Origin: Alkalihalobacillus sp. BA299
GTDB lineage: Bacteria > Bacillota > Bacilli > Bacillales > Bacillaceae_F
Direction of reading: 5' to 3'
NCBI RefSeq assembly: GCF_017745675.1
Contig: NZ_JAFLJM010000010.1
Location: 62,001 to 126,000, forward strand
Length of the DNA stretch: 64,000 nucleotides
Positions within the stretch are counted from its first letter, which is position 1. Each line of letters starts with the position of its first letter. Made by a program: the position numbers and the translations under genes. The notes below the pieces were generated by a model. That model worked only from the letters and a program-made list of their open reading frames with translations, was not told where the DNA came from and did no database searches. Below are positions 1 through 8,697 of the stretch, piece after piece.

Positions 1-1
1 T

Positions 2-925
2 AGCGCTTTAAACGAACAAACCTCTTTTCAACTTGCCGTTGAACAGGCTGCAAATGTTTTATCCTTTGAATTTATGAAAATGCACGCTGTTGAACAACAA
101 GCAAGAAGGGTAAAAAATGAGTTTTTTACCGATTTAGTTGAGGGGACCATTGCTTCTGAGCAAGAAATAATTAATAGAGGTAAAATTTATTCACTTGATA
201 AATCTCGACAATACATCTGTCTGACCTGCAAAATTGATGGTGCTTCCGACTATTATTTAGACCATCATCCATTACAAGCTGAAAAAGATATGAACAATAA
301 AAGAGATCATATCTATGATGTACTAGAAGTTGTTTTGGCGAAAAAGTTTGAGCAAAGTGTCGTTTTTACGAAAGGTGATGTTTTTGCGATCCTCATTGGC
401 TTTGACTTTTATAATGATAGCGTTGAAAAAGAAGTATATGATTCAATTTTACAAACTCAATTAGATGTTCACATAGCCTCTGATATCTCATTATCATTTG
501 GCATTAGTAATTATGTTGAAAATGTAAAGGATATTCCCACCACTTTTCAAGAAGCTGTCGACGCCCTTCGTCTTGGATATCGAGAAAATAAAGAAAGGTT
601 TATTAAGACGTACCGTACCAAAGATCTTACTGAACTGTTAAAGTCGATTCCAACCCAAAAACTAAAAGAATTTTATAAATCCACATTAAAAGACCTTGCC
701 TTTTCATCAGAAAAGGAAAAAATAGATCTAGTCCAAACGTTAGAATTTTTCCTAAACCATAATTGTCAAATATCAGAAACAGCTAAAAGTATGTATATTC
801 ACCGAAATACAGTAATTTACCGACTGAAGAAGTGTGAGGAAATCCTTGGAAGAGATATTAAAAACTCAGACGAGACGCTTCGATTAAGAATGGCCCTATT
901 TGTAAAAACATTACTTCCTCAATAA
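2..925 (+). CDS. PucR-family transcriptional regulator, 5' end outside the window
   Basis: The frame is open from base 2, upstream of the first in-window ATG at 74, so the true start lies left of the window. Known families that end this way are PucR/CdaR-type regulators. The last ~45 residues form the typical PucR C-terminal helix-turn-helix (HRNTVIYRLKKCEEILG followed by DETLRLRMAL). The stretch before it resembles the GGDEF-like middle domain of that family, and the N-terminal visible part (AANVLSFEFMKMHAVEQQAR) is the usual helical linker after a sensor domain. PucR-type proteins activate purine, amino-acid or aldarate catabolism. The gene is convergent with the sucrose operon, so its target probably lies to the left. 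The ligand is unknown. Confidence 0.8.
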   Translation, partial: SALNEQTSFQLAVEQAANVLSFEFMKMHAVEQQARRVKNEFFTDLVEGTIASEQEIINRGKIYSLDKSRQYICLTCKIDGASDYYLDHHPLQAEKDMNNKRDHIYDVLEVVLAKKFEQSVVFTKGDVFAILIGFDFYNDSVEKEVYDSILQTQLDVHIASDISLSFGISNYVENVKDIPTTFQEAVDALRLGYRENKERFIKTYRTKDLTELLKSIPTQKLKEFYKSTLKDLAFSSEKEKIDLVQTLEFFLNHNCQISETAKSMYIHRNTVIYRLKKCEEILGRDIKNSDETLRLRMALFVKTLLPQ

Positions 926-943
926 GGTGAAACTTTACGATGA

Positions 944-977
944 GATGTAGTTGTACGAAACTGAATACAACTACATC
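944..977. terminator. Perfect 12-bp hairpin between convergent genes
   Basis: The arms GATGTAGTTGTA and TACAACTACATC are perfectly complementary with a 10-base loop. The hairpin lies between the stop codons of the PucR-like gene and scrB. No U-tract follows on either strand, so its role as a bidirectional terminator is inferred only from position. Confidence 0.45.
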
Positions 978-1020
978 ATAATGTAATGTGAAATATGATT
1001 ATAAGTATAGAAACCTTCGA

Positions 1021-2499
1021 TTATTGCTGATCGAGATCCCACTTTTGAATGGAGCTTGTTACTTTACCATTCCGCACTTTGAAGGAAATGGCGTTGTTCT
1101 CTACGATTGGAAACATTCGGGCCGTAAATACCTCTTGACCATCATTAAGAAAAATTTCTATCGATGATGTGTCGACAAAGAATCGAACTTTATCCAAGTG
1201 ATTAAGTTTACATTGGCGAATTTCAGGTTCACCAGTAGCTAAACTTTTACGTTCAAGTGTAAAAATTTGTTCTTTTTTATTATACGCAAGGTGAACACAA
1301 TCTTTAATTGTAATCTCTAGTATATCCGCTTTGATTTCATGGGTATCCATTTGAAGTTCATAAGCTATTCCATCAAGATTAGTAAACGGCTGATCATCTT
1401 GTATTAGCACATTTTCTAGGCTCACCTGATTTTTTCGAAGCGCTTGTAATTCTTCAACAGGTTGTTGATATAAACGTCCGTTAACAAGCTTTAATTCTCG
1501 TGGAATGGTCATACAGTGAACCCAGTGGTAAGGAATAGTCGGATGTTTATCTTCATCTTGTTCAGGAACACCCATCCAACCAAATAACAACCGCCGGCCT
1601 TGATCATCTTCAGTTGTTTGTGGAGCGTAAAACTCAAATCCACGATCGAGCTCTTCGAAATCCCCATGTTCTAGTCCTCCCGTCTCATAGTTCAATGTTC
1701 CAATAAAATAACCCGTGTTATAAACGTTATGATATAACATACCTTCAGGTTGTAGGCCTTGCGGTGAAACGAGTAATACTTCTTTCCCCTTTAAATGAAA
1801 AAGATCAGGACACTCCCACATATAGCCGAAATTTTCTAAACCGTTTATGTTCGTTCCAGCTACATCACCAATCAACAACCAATCCTCAAGCGTTTCAGAT
1901 GAAAATAATACCGCTCTACCTTCTAGTTGTTTCGATTGTGCCCCGATTACCATATACCACTTATCTTTATGCTTCCATACTTTTGGATCACGAAAATGTG
2001 CAGTATAGCCTTCAGGTAAATTCAAAACGACTCCTTTTTTAAGAAAATCAATCCCATTCATCGATTCAGCTAAGCATTGATACGTCTCCCGATTTCCTTT
2101 TTCGACTTTTACATTACCGGTGTAAAACAGTTTTAATATACCTTTATCATCTATCGCACTACCTGAATAGCAACCATTTTTCTCAAACCATTCACTCGGG
2201 GCAAGTGCAATTTTCTCTTCCTGCCAATCGACTAAATTACTAGAACTATAATGTCCCCAAAACTTAGCTCCATGTGCTGTTTTAAAAGGGTTCCATTGAT
2301 AAAATAAGTGGTATCTCCCCTGCCATTGAATAAATCCATTCGGATCATTTAGTAATCCGACAGGCGGCATGAGATGAAAGTGTAATCGATACGGATCTTG
2401 GTTTACAACCTCTTTATATTTTGAAACGGATTGTTCTGCTTGAAAAATTAGTTCACTATTACGATCTATGGTAATCCCGCCTTCCTTATTACTTACCAT
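1021..2499 (-). CDS. scrB: Sucrose-6-phosphate hydrolase (GH32 invertase)
   Basis: A 492-residue cytoplasmic GH32 enzyme that splits sucrose-6-phosphate into glucose-6-phosphate and fructose. Visible GH32 signatures are the nucleophile block GLLNDPNGF near residue 50 (Asp), the FRDPKVW block near residue 170 and the acid/base block ECPDLF near residue 230. The C-terminal ~150 residues form the usual beta-sandwich. It is the last gene of the PTS - fructokinase - hydrolase operon. Its ATG overlaps the end of the fructokinase gene by 11 bp and has only a weak ribosome binding site, so translational coupling is likely. Length is normal for the family. No signal peptide is seen, as expected for a PTS-linked hydrolase. 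Confidence 0.95.
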   Translation of the reverse strand: MVSNKEGGITIDRNSELIFQAEQSVSKYKEVVNQDPYRLHFHLMPPVGLLNDPNGFIQWQGRYHLFYQWNPFKTAHGAKFWGHYSSSNLVDWQEEKIALAPSEWFEKNGCYSGSAIDDKGILKLFYTGNVKVEKGNRETYQCLAESMNGIDFLKKGVVLNLPEGYTAHFRDPKVWKHKDKWYMVIGAQSKQLEGRAVLFSSETLEDWLLIGDVAGTNINGLENFGYMWECPDLFHLKGKEVLLVSPQGLQPEGMLYHNVYNTGYFIGTLNYETGGLEHGDFEELDRGFEFYAPQTTEDDQGRRLLFGWMGVPEQDEDKHPTIPYHWVHCMTIPRELKLVNGRLYQQPVEELQALRKNQVSLENVLIQDDQPFTNLDGIAYELQMDTHEIKADILEITIKDCVHLAYNKKEQIFTLERKSLATGEPEIRQCKLNHLDKVRFFVDTSSIEIFLNDGQEVFTARMFPIVENNAISFKVRNGKVTSSIQKWDLDQQ

Positions 2500-3439
2500 G
2501 AAGCTTTTCTTGAACCTTTTCTAATGTTGGCAAAGCCGTCATCGCACCTTTTGTAGAAGCCGCTAAACCACCTGATACACTAGCAAATTGTGCCATACTC
2601 ACAACTTCATCAATCGTTAGTGAATCTATTTCCTGTTCTGTCTCGTTAAGTTGGTATAAAATTCCTGAAACGAAAGCATCGCCCGCGCCAGTAGTATCAA
2701 TTGCATTAACTTTCATTGCAGGAACAGATTGTCGTTCACCTTTTAAATAAACGATACAGCCATCTGCTCCTAACGTAATAATAATAAGTGGAATTTGATA
2801 GATACCTAATGCTTCTAAGCCTTTGGATAGATCTTTTTTCCCTGTAATAAATTCTAGCTCTTCTTCAGAAATTTTTAACACATCCGCTTGGTCGAGCATA
2901 GACATAATTCCAGTTCTAGCCGCCATTTCGCTTGGCCATAAATTCAAACGTAAATTAGGATCATATGAAATAAGCATCCCTTTTTCTTTCGCAAGAGCCA
3001 CTGCTTTTTTTGTTGCGGTTCTCACTGGATCATTAATTAAACTAATGGATCCAAAGTGAAGAATTTTATTTTGTTCAAATTGCTCCATTGGAATTTCATT
3101 TACCATAAGCATCTGATCTGCACTCGGATTAATATAAAAATCAAAGCTTCGCTCACCATTAGAGGCGAGAGTAACAAATACGACACCCGTTCGCGTCTTC
3201 TCATCCAAATACATATAGTCCGTATGTACTCCGTATTCCTTTAATGTATTTTTCAAAAAGTGACCTAACACATCGTCGCCGACTTTACCTAAAAACATTG
3301 ATTTTGCACCTAAGCGCGCTAAGCCTACAGCAACATTTGCTGGGGCACCTCCAGGACTTTTTTGATACGAAATATTCTCTTTATCTAAAGGGATAAAATC
3401 GATTAGTGCTTCTCCTAAAGAAATGACGCCATGTCTCAT
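2489..3439 (-). CDS. scrK: Fructokinase, PfkB/ribokinase family
   Basis: Phosphorylates the fructose released by ScrB using ATP. The protein shows the PfkB sugar-binding block GGAPANVAVGLARLG near residue 35 and the ATP/anion-hole block DTTGAGDAF with the catalytic Asp near residue 245. The open frame extends 23 codons further upstream to 3508, but GGAGG lies 8 bases before the ATG at 3439 and the protein then begins MRHGVISLGEALIDF, the usual family N-terminus, so that start was chosen (316 aa). The gene lies 72 bp after the PTS gene, with a hairpin in the gap. The 3' end overlaps scrB. The specificity comes from operon context, since the sequence alone would fit other PfkB sugar kinases. 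Confidence 0.9.
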   Translation of the reverse strand: MRHGVISLGEALIDFIPLDKENISYQKSPGGAPANVAVGLARLGAKSMFLGKVGDDVLGHFLKNTLKEYGVHTDYMYLDEKTRTGVVFVTLASNGERSFDFYINPSADQMLMVNEIPMEQFEQNKILHFGSISLINDPVRTATKKAVALAKEKGMLISYDPNLRLNLWPSEMAARTGIMSMLDQADVLKISEEELEFITGKKDLSKGLEALGIYQIPLIIITLGADGCIVYLKGERQSVPAMKVNAIDTTGAGDAFVSGILYQLNETEQEIDSLTIDEVVSMAQFASVSGGLAASTKGAMTALPTLEKVQEKLHGK

Positions 3440-3469
3440 ACTATATTCCTCCATTCTAAAATGAGAAAA

Positions 3470-3497
3470 GAACAGGCAATCTATGCCATGCCTGTTC
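3470..3497 (-). terminator. Intercistronic hairpin between PTS and fructokinase genes
   Basis: The arms GAACAGGCA and TGCCTGTTC flank a 10-base loop. On the transcribed strand the 3' arm is followed by a T-rich tract. It resembles a weak intrinsic terminator or RNA-processing/stabilising hairpin that would give less kinase and hydrolase than transporter. Function is inferred. Confidence 0.55.
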
Positions 3498-3511
3498 AGG
3501 TTATTCAACTG

Positions 3512-4888
3512 TTACTTTTCTTCTTCTTTAAAGCCAAGAATCCATGTTGCCACAAACGAACTAACTAGCGCAATTGCAAAGCCAATTAGATAATTCATCA
3601 GGTTAATTGTTCCAAGTGGCCAGACGATCGCTATCATCGGGATCCCTGTTAAGCCATACGCTGTTGCTGCTACGTTAGTAAAGACGACATATGCCCCTGC
3701 TAAAGCTCCACCAATCATCGCACCGATAAACGGCCTTCTATATCTTAAGTTTACCCCAAAGATGACAGGTTCTGTAATTCCTAAGAATGCTGAAAAAGCT
3801 GATGGAAGTGCAACTTCTTTTGTCTTTGCTCGTTTTGACTTAAAAAATACAGCTAGTCCAGCGCCACCTTGTGCAATATTCGCCATCGACCAGATTGGAA
3901 GTAAATAGTTAATTCCGATACTAGCAATTAAACCAGCCTCAATCGCATGGAAACTATGATGAACACCTGTAAGAACAATGAGAGAGTAAGTCCCACCGAA
4001 CAATAACCCAGCAACAAACCCAACATTATTATAAACAAAATTAAGGATCGTTGTAATCCCATCACCGACAAATGTTCCAAGCGGACCAATGAGCATTATA
4101 GAAATAAAACCAGTTGCCATGATTGTAACAAACGGAATGACAAGTAAATCTACAGAGTTCGGAACAACTTTTCTAAGTCCCTTTTCAATTTTACTCATAA
4201 AATAAACAGCTAGTAAAACAGGTATAACTGTCCCTTGATATCCGATTAGTGCGATCTCAAAACCTAGAAATGGTAACATCTCCGGCTCTGCGTTTCCTAA
4301 GATCCATGGATTTAAAAGAGCAGGATGGGTCATAATTCCGCCGATAACTGCTCCTAAATAAGGATTTCCGCCAAATTCCTTCGCTGCACTAACACCGATA
4401 AGAATAGGAAGGATAATAAAAGCAGCACTAGAGAACATATCAAGTAAAACAATTAGTGCACTATCTGGAGCTACCCATTCGAATGTACGAAGCATTCCAA
4501 GTAACCCCATTAAAAGACCAGCTGCAACGATCGCTGGAATAATCGGTACAAAGATGTTAGATAAAGTCCGAGCAAACCTTGCAATCGGGTTCATTTTCTT
4601 TTTAATGGCTTCTTGATGATTAACCGTTTCCTTTTCTTTTAACCCCACTTCTTCTGCAAAAGGTGCATACACCTTGTTAACAACACCTGTACCAAAAATG
4701 ATTTGGAATTGGCCTGAGCTTAAAAACGCTCCCTTTACACCTTCTAATTCTTCAATTTCAGCTTTTTGTGCTTTTGAGTCGTCTTGCAACACAATGCGCA
4801 GACGAGTCGCACAATGAGTTGCACTTACAATGTTATCTCGCCCACCTAATAGAGGAATGAGCTGTAAAGCTACTTCTTTGTGGTTCAT
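3512..4888 (-). CDS. sacP: PTS sucrose transporter EIIBC
   Basis: Imports and phosphorylates sucrose in the membrane. Residues 1-80 are the EIIB domain with the phospho-accepting Cys in HCATRLRI (about residue 26). Residues ~105-455 are the multi-spanning EIIC domain (GVHHSFHAIEAGL, GITEPVIFGVNLR are typical EIIC blocks). There is no EIIA domain, so it must borrow EIIA from another PTS, as SacP and ScrA do in Bacillus. First gene of the operon, preceded by a promoter, cre-like box and RAT/terminator switch. The start has a workable ribosome binding site (AGGAGTGATAATAAA). Sucrose specificity is supported by the downstream ScrB and fructokinase genes. Confidence 0.95.
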   Translation of the reverse strand: MNHKEVALQLIPLLGGRDNIVSATHCATRLRIVLQDDSKAQKAEIEELEGVKGAFLSSGQFQIIFGTGVVNKVYAPFAEEVGLKEKETVNHQEAIKKKMNPIARFARTLSNIFVPIIPAIVAAGLLMGLLGMLRTFEWVAPDSALIVLLDMFSSAAFIILPILIGVSAAKEFGGNPYLGAVIGGIMTHPALLNPWILGNAEPEMLPFLGFEIALIGYQGTVIPVLLAVYFMSKIEKGLRKVVPNSVDLLVIPFVTIMATGFISIMLIGPLGTFVGDGITTILNFVYNNVGFVAGLLFGGTYSLIVLTGVHHSFHAIEAGLIASIGINYLLPIWSMANIAQGGAGLAVFFKSKRAKTKEVALPSAFSAFLGITEPVIFGVNLRYRRPFIGAMIGGALAGAYVVFTNVAATAYGLTGIPMIAIVWPLGTINLMNYLIGFAIALVSSFVATWILGFKEEEK

Positions 4889-4950
4889 TTTATTATCACT
4901 CCTATAATTAATATAGATTTCTGGTTAAAAAGGTTATCAAGGCTTTAGAC

Positions 4951-5024
4951 AAAAGAAAAAAGACCTAAAATGCATAGAATCCACCTCATAGTAAAGGAGA
5001 AATCCTTTTAGCATTTTAGGTCTT
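4951..5024 (-). terminator. Leader terminator of the sucrose operon
   Basis: Two perfectly complementary 14-base arms (AAGACCTAAAATGC and its complement, 4960-4973 and 5011-5024) form a stem followed on the transcribed strand by TTTTTTCTTTTG. This is the intrinsic terminator that stops sacP transcription unless the overlapping antiterminator RNA forms. Confidence 0.92.
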
Positions 5025-5047
5025 GCCTGCTTAACCAGTAACAATCC
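5012..5047 (-). promoter_or_regulatory. Ribonucleic antiterminator (RAT) for SacT/LicT family
   Basis: The transcribed strand begins GGATTGTTACTGG, continues TTAAGCAGGCAAGACC and ends TAAAATG, which matches the known RAT consensus for BglG-family antiterminators. It overlaps the 5' arm of the terminator, so bound SacT would prevent the terminator from folding. The neighbouring sacT-like gene supplies the protein. Confidence 0.93.
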
Positions 5048-5059
5048 TACGATATTAAA

Positions 5060-5073
5060 TTTATACGCTTTCA
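5060..5073 (-). promoter_or_regulatory. Candidate cre box (CcpA) at the sucrose promoter
   Basis: TGAAAGCGTATAAA on the minus strand matches the cre consensus TGWAANCGNTNWCA at 12 of 14 positions. It overlaps the end of the -10 box and the likely transcription start, a position where CcpA represses. No binding evidence is available. Confidence 0.6.
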
Positions 5074-5101
5074 TTGTAATCGGATATTTTTAATTCGTCA
5101 A
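5073..5101 (-). promoter_or_regulatory. SigA promoter of the sucrose operon
   Basis: TTGACG (5096-5101) and TACAAT (5073-5078) are separated by 17 bases on the minus strand, 26 bases upstream of the RAT. This lies between sacT and sacP, so the structural genes have their own promoter independent of sacT. Confidence 0.85.
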
Positions 5102-5175
5102 CACTAAAATATAAATAAATAAGGTTTTCCATCATTTTTCGACTTTCATTTTTACCGAGTATCGTCACTAAAAAA

Positions 5176-5997
5176 TTATGGAATTAATCGTTGAATATGA
5201 AGCGAGATATAACCAATTTCAGATTCCGGTAAGTTTATTTTATACTCTTTTTTAATAAAAGCTGCTGCTTTTAACGCAATGTCATAAGCCTTTTTATATT
5301 TCGTTTGGATAATATTTAACATATCTCGGTCCATCGCTTGAAATGGTTCTTTATTTTCAATTCGTGTTAAGGCAAAACGTAGATGTGTTAACAATCGTTG
5401 GTACGAGATTGAGTCCTCGTCAAGTGTCATTCCTAATTCAGAATGAATAACCTCAATCACCTCACTTATGATCGTTGTTTGCTGAAGGGTACTAGCCATG
5501 TCTCCTGTACCTAATTTGGCCGTATGGATATGAAGTGCAATATGACCTGCTTCATCAAGAGGAAGTTGAAGGTTTAGTTTTTCTAAAATATAATCAAGAG
5601 ACCATTTTCCGACTTCAAATTCCTTCTTATATAAATTTTTAATTTCATTTAATAATTTATTTTGAATTTGGAAACCTTGTTGATGTCGTTCAATTGCAAA
5701 TGAAAGATGGTCTGTTAATGAAATATGAATATGATTACTAAGTGGTACTTTCAAATATCCTTCGGCATAACTAATAATATCCTCAGCGATTTGTATATGA
5801 GCTTCAGGCAGCGTTTTTAATAATTCTTGAAATTTTTCATTTCCTTCATTCATAATAAAAATCTTTTCGATTTTTTGACGATTAATCACGTCATTTTTCT
5901 TTTTCTGAAAAGCAATGCCAGATCCCATGACAATTTTCTCTTCATCATTTTCTTTTACTACAACAGCATTATTATTTAAGATTTTATATATTTTCAC
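5176..5997 (-). CDS. sacT: BglG/SacT-family transcription antiterminator
   Basis: RNA-binding antiterminator of the LicT/SacT/SacY type. Residues 1-55 are the CAT RNA-binding domain ([26 protein letters not shown]). Residues ~65-165 and ~170-273 are the two PTS regulation domains, with the usual phosphorylatable histidines in contexts such as [21 protein letters not shown] and [11 protein letters not shown] phosphorylation controls dimerisation and RNA binding. A GTG start is used, with AAGGTG about 7 bases upstream. It precedes the sucrose operon on the same strand, and the matching RAT lies in that operon's leader. No RAT was seen in front of sacT itself. The target is well supported by adjacency, and the name sacT is by function. 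Confidence 0.92.
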   Translation of the reverse strand: MKIYKILNNNAVVVKENDEEKIVMGSGIAFQKKKNDVINRQKIEKIFIMNEGNEKFQELLKTLPEAHIQIAEDIISYAEGYLKVPLSNHIHISLTDHLSFAIERHQQGFQIQNKLLNEIKNLYKKEFEVGKWSLDYILEKLNLQLPLDEAGHIALHIHTAKLGTGDMASTLQQTTIISEVIEVIHSELGMTLDEDSISYQRLLTHLRFALTRIENKEPFQAMDRDMLNIIQTKYKKAYDIALKAAAFIKKEYKINLPESEIGYISLHIQRLIP

Positions 5998-6223
5998 GTA
6001 CTACACCTTTTCGACAATAATATCAATGCTAGATAGTGTACCATATGAAGTATAATAATACTACTACATATCAATATTCAAAGTTTCGAGTGTTTGATAC
6101 CGAAGAGCCTCTTGATGAGCTTGAACAGTAACTTAAACAAGATGTATTTTCATTTTAACTATATTATGGAAAAACACAAAAAATCTCTCCCTCACAATTG
6201 AGGTTTATAAAATTTCTCCATAT

Positions 6224-6263
6224 AAAAAAAGTAGCCGACTCTATTTGGATATAGGGTCAGCCT
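6224..6263 (-). terminator. Intrinsic terminator of the small membrane-protein gene
   Basis: On the minus strand GGCTGACCCTAT pairs with ATAGAGTCGGCT (two G-U pairs) and is followed by ACTTTTTTT. The 5' arm includes the last codons of the 55-residue ORF. The GGCTGACTC-like stem recurs at 33874-33947 and, in a variant, at 38824-38900. Confidence 0.75.
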
Positions 6264-6408
6264 CTTTAATAGATGCGGGAATAAAAAACTTCTCCGATAA
6301 TAAAATCGTTTCTTTGGCGTTTGTTGAACTTGTTCCAACAATAAATAAGCCCAACAACAAACAACCTAAAAATATTGCAATAAAAAAATTTCTAGCATAT
6401 TCAGCCAT
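6241..6408 (-). CDS. Small single-pass membrane protein, unknown function
   Basis: 55 residues beginning MAEYARNFFIAIFLGC. GAGGTG lies 6 bases before this ATG, which decides against the ATG 18 bases upstream. One hydrophobic segment spans about residues 8-26, followed by a ~28-residue polar tail. The opposite strand has an ORF of similar length but without a ribosome binding site. The gene ends in a good terminator. I do not recognise the family and no function can be assigned. Confidence 0.6.
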   Translation of the reverse strand: MAEYARNFFIAIFLGCLLLGLFIVGTSSTNAKETILLSEKFFIPASIKEADPISK

Positions 6409-6542
6409 TTTATTCACCTCATTCATTTGACGTTATTCAAGGTCTTAACGTTTCAACAATTTCTCTTCAATTACCATTATTATTAACTATTTGTAACAAA
6501 TATTCATACAATGTACTACCTGATGTGAAAGGTGGTGTTTTT

Positions 6543-6752
6543 ATGTTTGGTTACGGATGTGAAGCCTATCCAGTAAGCCCTGTTCTTCCGGGGTGTGGTG
6601 GGACTGCTCCTAATTTTGGTTACGGTCCTTCTTATATTTCACCGACAGGATATAAACCTGGTTATGGTGGTGGATTTACATTAATTGTGGTTTTGTTCAT
6701 CCTATTAATCATAATTGGTACATCTTGGGGTCATAAAGGTGTGTGCAAGTAA
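6543..6752 (+). CDS. YjcZ-like small sporulation/membrane protein
   Basis: 69 residues: a Gly/Tyr/Pro-rich N-terminal half (PSYISPTGYKPGYGGG) followed by the hydrophobic FTLIVVLFILLIIIGTSW. This arrangement is typical of the YjcZ/YtzM-type small proteins of spore formers. The ATG at 6543 has AAAGGTGG upstream. A GTG at 6525 in the same frame lies before that site and is rejected. The C-terminal HKGVCK is unusual for the family, in which the protein normally ends soon after the hydrophobic segment. Expression during sporulation is inferred from the family. Confidence 0.7.
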   Translation: MFGYGCEAYPVSPVLPGCGGTAPNFGYGPSYISPTGYKPGYGGGFTLIVVLFILLIIIGTSWGHKGVCK

Positions 6753-6901
6753 TAGTTGAAATAAATGAAGAGAGCATTTTAAATTAGTTTCAGGAAACTC
6801 CATTATCAAATAGAAACATTCAACTTTAAACCCAAATCGGTGAAAAAACGAAGTGCCTACACTTACGATTTCCTCTCTTATCTTATTATGCAAATCAAAA
6901 T

Positions 6902-6934
6902 AGGTGCCTCAAAAGTAGCGTTTTTGAGGCACCT
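6902..6934. terminator. Bidirectional terminator
   Basis: Perfect 13-base arms AGGTGCCTCAAAA / TTTTGAGGCACCT with a 7-base loop. It lies 15 bases after the stop of the symporter gene on the minus strand, with ATTTTGATTT following, and also downstream of the YjcZ-like gene on the plus strand. Confidence 0.85.
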
Positions 6935-6948
6935 ACCATTATGATATT

Positions 6949-8367
6949 CTATGCATCTTTTCGTAACTCTTTTTGTTCATCTTCCCAACACTCTGTATTT
7001 TGAAGACCTTCAATGTTGCTTGCATAGAACACTGGGTCTTTTCCTGCGTTTTTCTGTTTCAAGTAGTCTTTTAATACAGCAATTGCGATTTTACCGATCA
7101 ATGCTAATGCGATTAAGTTCGTAACTGCCATAAGACCCATAAATAAATCAGCTAAGTTCCAAACCATATCTAATGAAGCAACTGAACCAAAGACAATCAT
7201 GCCAAGTACAGCTAATCGGAACACAAAGATTGCTAATTTATTCTCCTTAATAAACTCGATATTTGATTCACCATAATAGTAGTTCCCAATAATAGAACTA
7301 AAACAGAACAATAGAATCGCTACTGCGATAAAAATACTTGCCCAAGGACCGACATGACTACTTAGAGCCGCTTGAGTTAACTGAATTCCTCCCATTCCAT
7401 CACCAGGAACTCCAGCTAATAAAATAATAAATGCAGTTGCAGTACAAATAACGAGTGTATCGACAAAAACACCTAAAGTTTGGATAAAGCCTTGTTTAGC
7501 AGGGTGGCTAACATCAGCTGTAGCTGCTGCAACAGGTGCACTACCCATACCTGCTTCATTTGAGAATAAACCACGTTTTACACCATTCATAATCGCAGCA
7601 CCAATACCACCACCGATGGCTTGTTCTAAACCAAAGGCACTAGAAACAATCAATCCAATTACCCCGGGAAGTTCCCCAATGTTAATGACTGCTACATAAG
7701 TTGCTAATAAAATATAAAATATTGCCATCACCGGTACAACAATCTGAGAAACTTTAGCAATCCGTCTAACTCCGCCAAAGACAACAAATGCCACGATCAC
7801 TGCTAACACAATACCTAATAATAAGCGATTAATTCCGAAAGCTTCTTCAAATGCAGCAGTAATCGTATTTGCTTGTACTGATGTAAAAGCTAGTCCAAAA
7901 CAGAATGTAATGAGAACAGCAAACAAAACCCCCATCCAACGTTTTCCAATCGCCTTTTCCATATAGTAGGCTGGACCACCTTTAAATCCACCTTTACCAT
8001 CTTTAATTTTATATACTTGCGCTAACGTACTTTCAATGAAACTTAATGCCGCTCCAAAAATAGCAACAATCCACATCCAAAAGATAGCTCCAGGACCACC
8101 TAAAGTGATCGCAATAGCAACACCTGCAAGGTTACCTGTACCAATTCTTGTCGCCGCACTAATACAAAAAGCTCCGAATGATGAAACACGTTTGTTACCT
8201 TTTGTACTCGAAGGGCTTTCTTTAATTAAACGGAACATTTCTATTACGTTTTTAATCTGTACAAAATTTGTTGTAAAAGTGAAGTAAATACCTAACCCGA
8301 TCAATAAAGCAATCAATACATAAGACCAGAGAAGGGTATTACCCCAATCGATTAAATCGTTAAACAT
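6949..8367 (-). CDS. Alanine/glycine:cation symporter (AgcS family)
   Basis: 472-residue integral membrane protein. Blocks typical of the AgcS/AlsT family are GTGNLAGVAIAI, GGPGAIFWMW, GGPAYYMEKAIGKRW and GLFSNEAGMGSAPVAAA. The family takes up alanine, glycine or glutamine with Na+ or H+. About ten hydrophobic segments are visible. The start is supported by GGGGGAG 6 bases upstream. Single-gene transcription unit with a terminator 15 bases downstream and a perfect cre box 20 bases upstream of the ATG, implying carbon catabolite control. The exact amino acid cannot be read from the sequence. Confidence 0.92.
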   Translation of the reverse strand: MFNDLIDWGNTLLWSYVLIALLIGLGIYFTFTTNFVQIKNVIEMFRLIKESPSSTKGNKRVSSFGAFCISAATRIGTGNLAGVAIAITLGGPGAIFWMWIVAIFGAALSFIESTLAQVYKIKDGKGGFKGGPAYYMEKAIGKRWMGVLFAVLITFCFGLAFTSVQANTITAAFEEAFGINRLLLGIVLAVIVAFVVFGGVRRIAKVSQIVVPVMAIFYILLATYVAVINIGELPGVIGLIVSSAFGLEQAIGGGIGAAIMNGVKRGLFSNEAGMGSAPVAAATADVSHPAKQGFIQTLGVFVDTLVICTATAFIILLAGVPGDGMGGIQLTQAALSSHVGPWASIFIAVAILLFCFSSIIGNYYYGESNIEFIKENKLAIFVFRLAVLGMIVFGSVASLDMVWNLADLFMGLMAVTNLIALALIGKIAIAVLKDYLKQKNAGKDPVFYASNIEGLQNTECWEDEQKELRKDA

Positions 8368-8386
8368 AATATCTCCCCCTTGATTA

Positions 8387-8400
8387 TGATAACGCTTACA
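8387..8400 (-). promoter_or_regulatory. cre box upstream of the amino-acid symporter
   Basis: TGTAAGCGTTATCA on the minus strand fits the CcpA cre consensus TGWAANCGNTNWCA at every defined position. It sits just upstream of the ribosome binding site, where bound CcpA would block transcription elongation. Confidence 0.75.
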
Positions 8401-8697
8401 GCATTTCAGTTAATCAATTAATATGCAAGCGCAATAATAACATTTATTTGTTTTACTAACATACTTACGGTGCTTTCACGTTTATTACTATACTATTATA
8501 TTAAAATATTATCAAGTTAAAATTTATTCACTTATGTATTTCACTTTGATAATCATTCGTATTTCCAGTATTAATCTAGTAATTTGATTATAGATTCCAG
8601 TATTAAACATCTGAAAACCTGAAAATCAGCTTTTAATTTACTGCATTTTTTGACAGTAAGATCTCGTACTAATAGAGTAAAACCTTCCTACCAGGTA
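8401..8697. other. Intergenic stretch without a gene
   Basis: AT-rich sequence upstream of the symporter gene. It should hold that gene's promoter, but no convincing -35/-10 pair stands out. No ORF with a ribosome binding site was seen on either strand. Confidence 0.5.

Noticed and set aside
1764-2042. 92-codon plus-strand ORF inside scrB
   Set aside because: Antisense to a clear GH32 gene, without ribosome binding site or protein-like composition.
6245-6430. 61-codon plus-strand ORF opposite the small membrane gene
   Set aside because: No ribosome binding site; the minus-strand frame has one, plus a membrane segment and terminator.
8470-8490. Second cre near the symporter (GTGCTTTCACG)
   Set aside because: The central CG of the consensus is absent.
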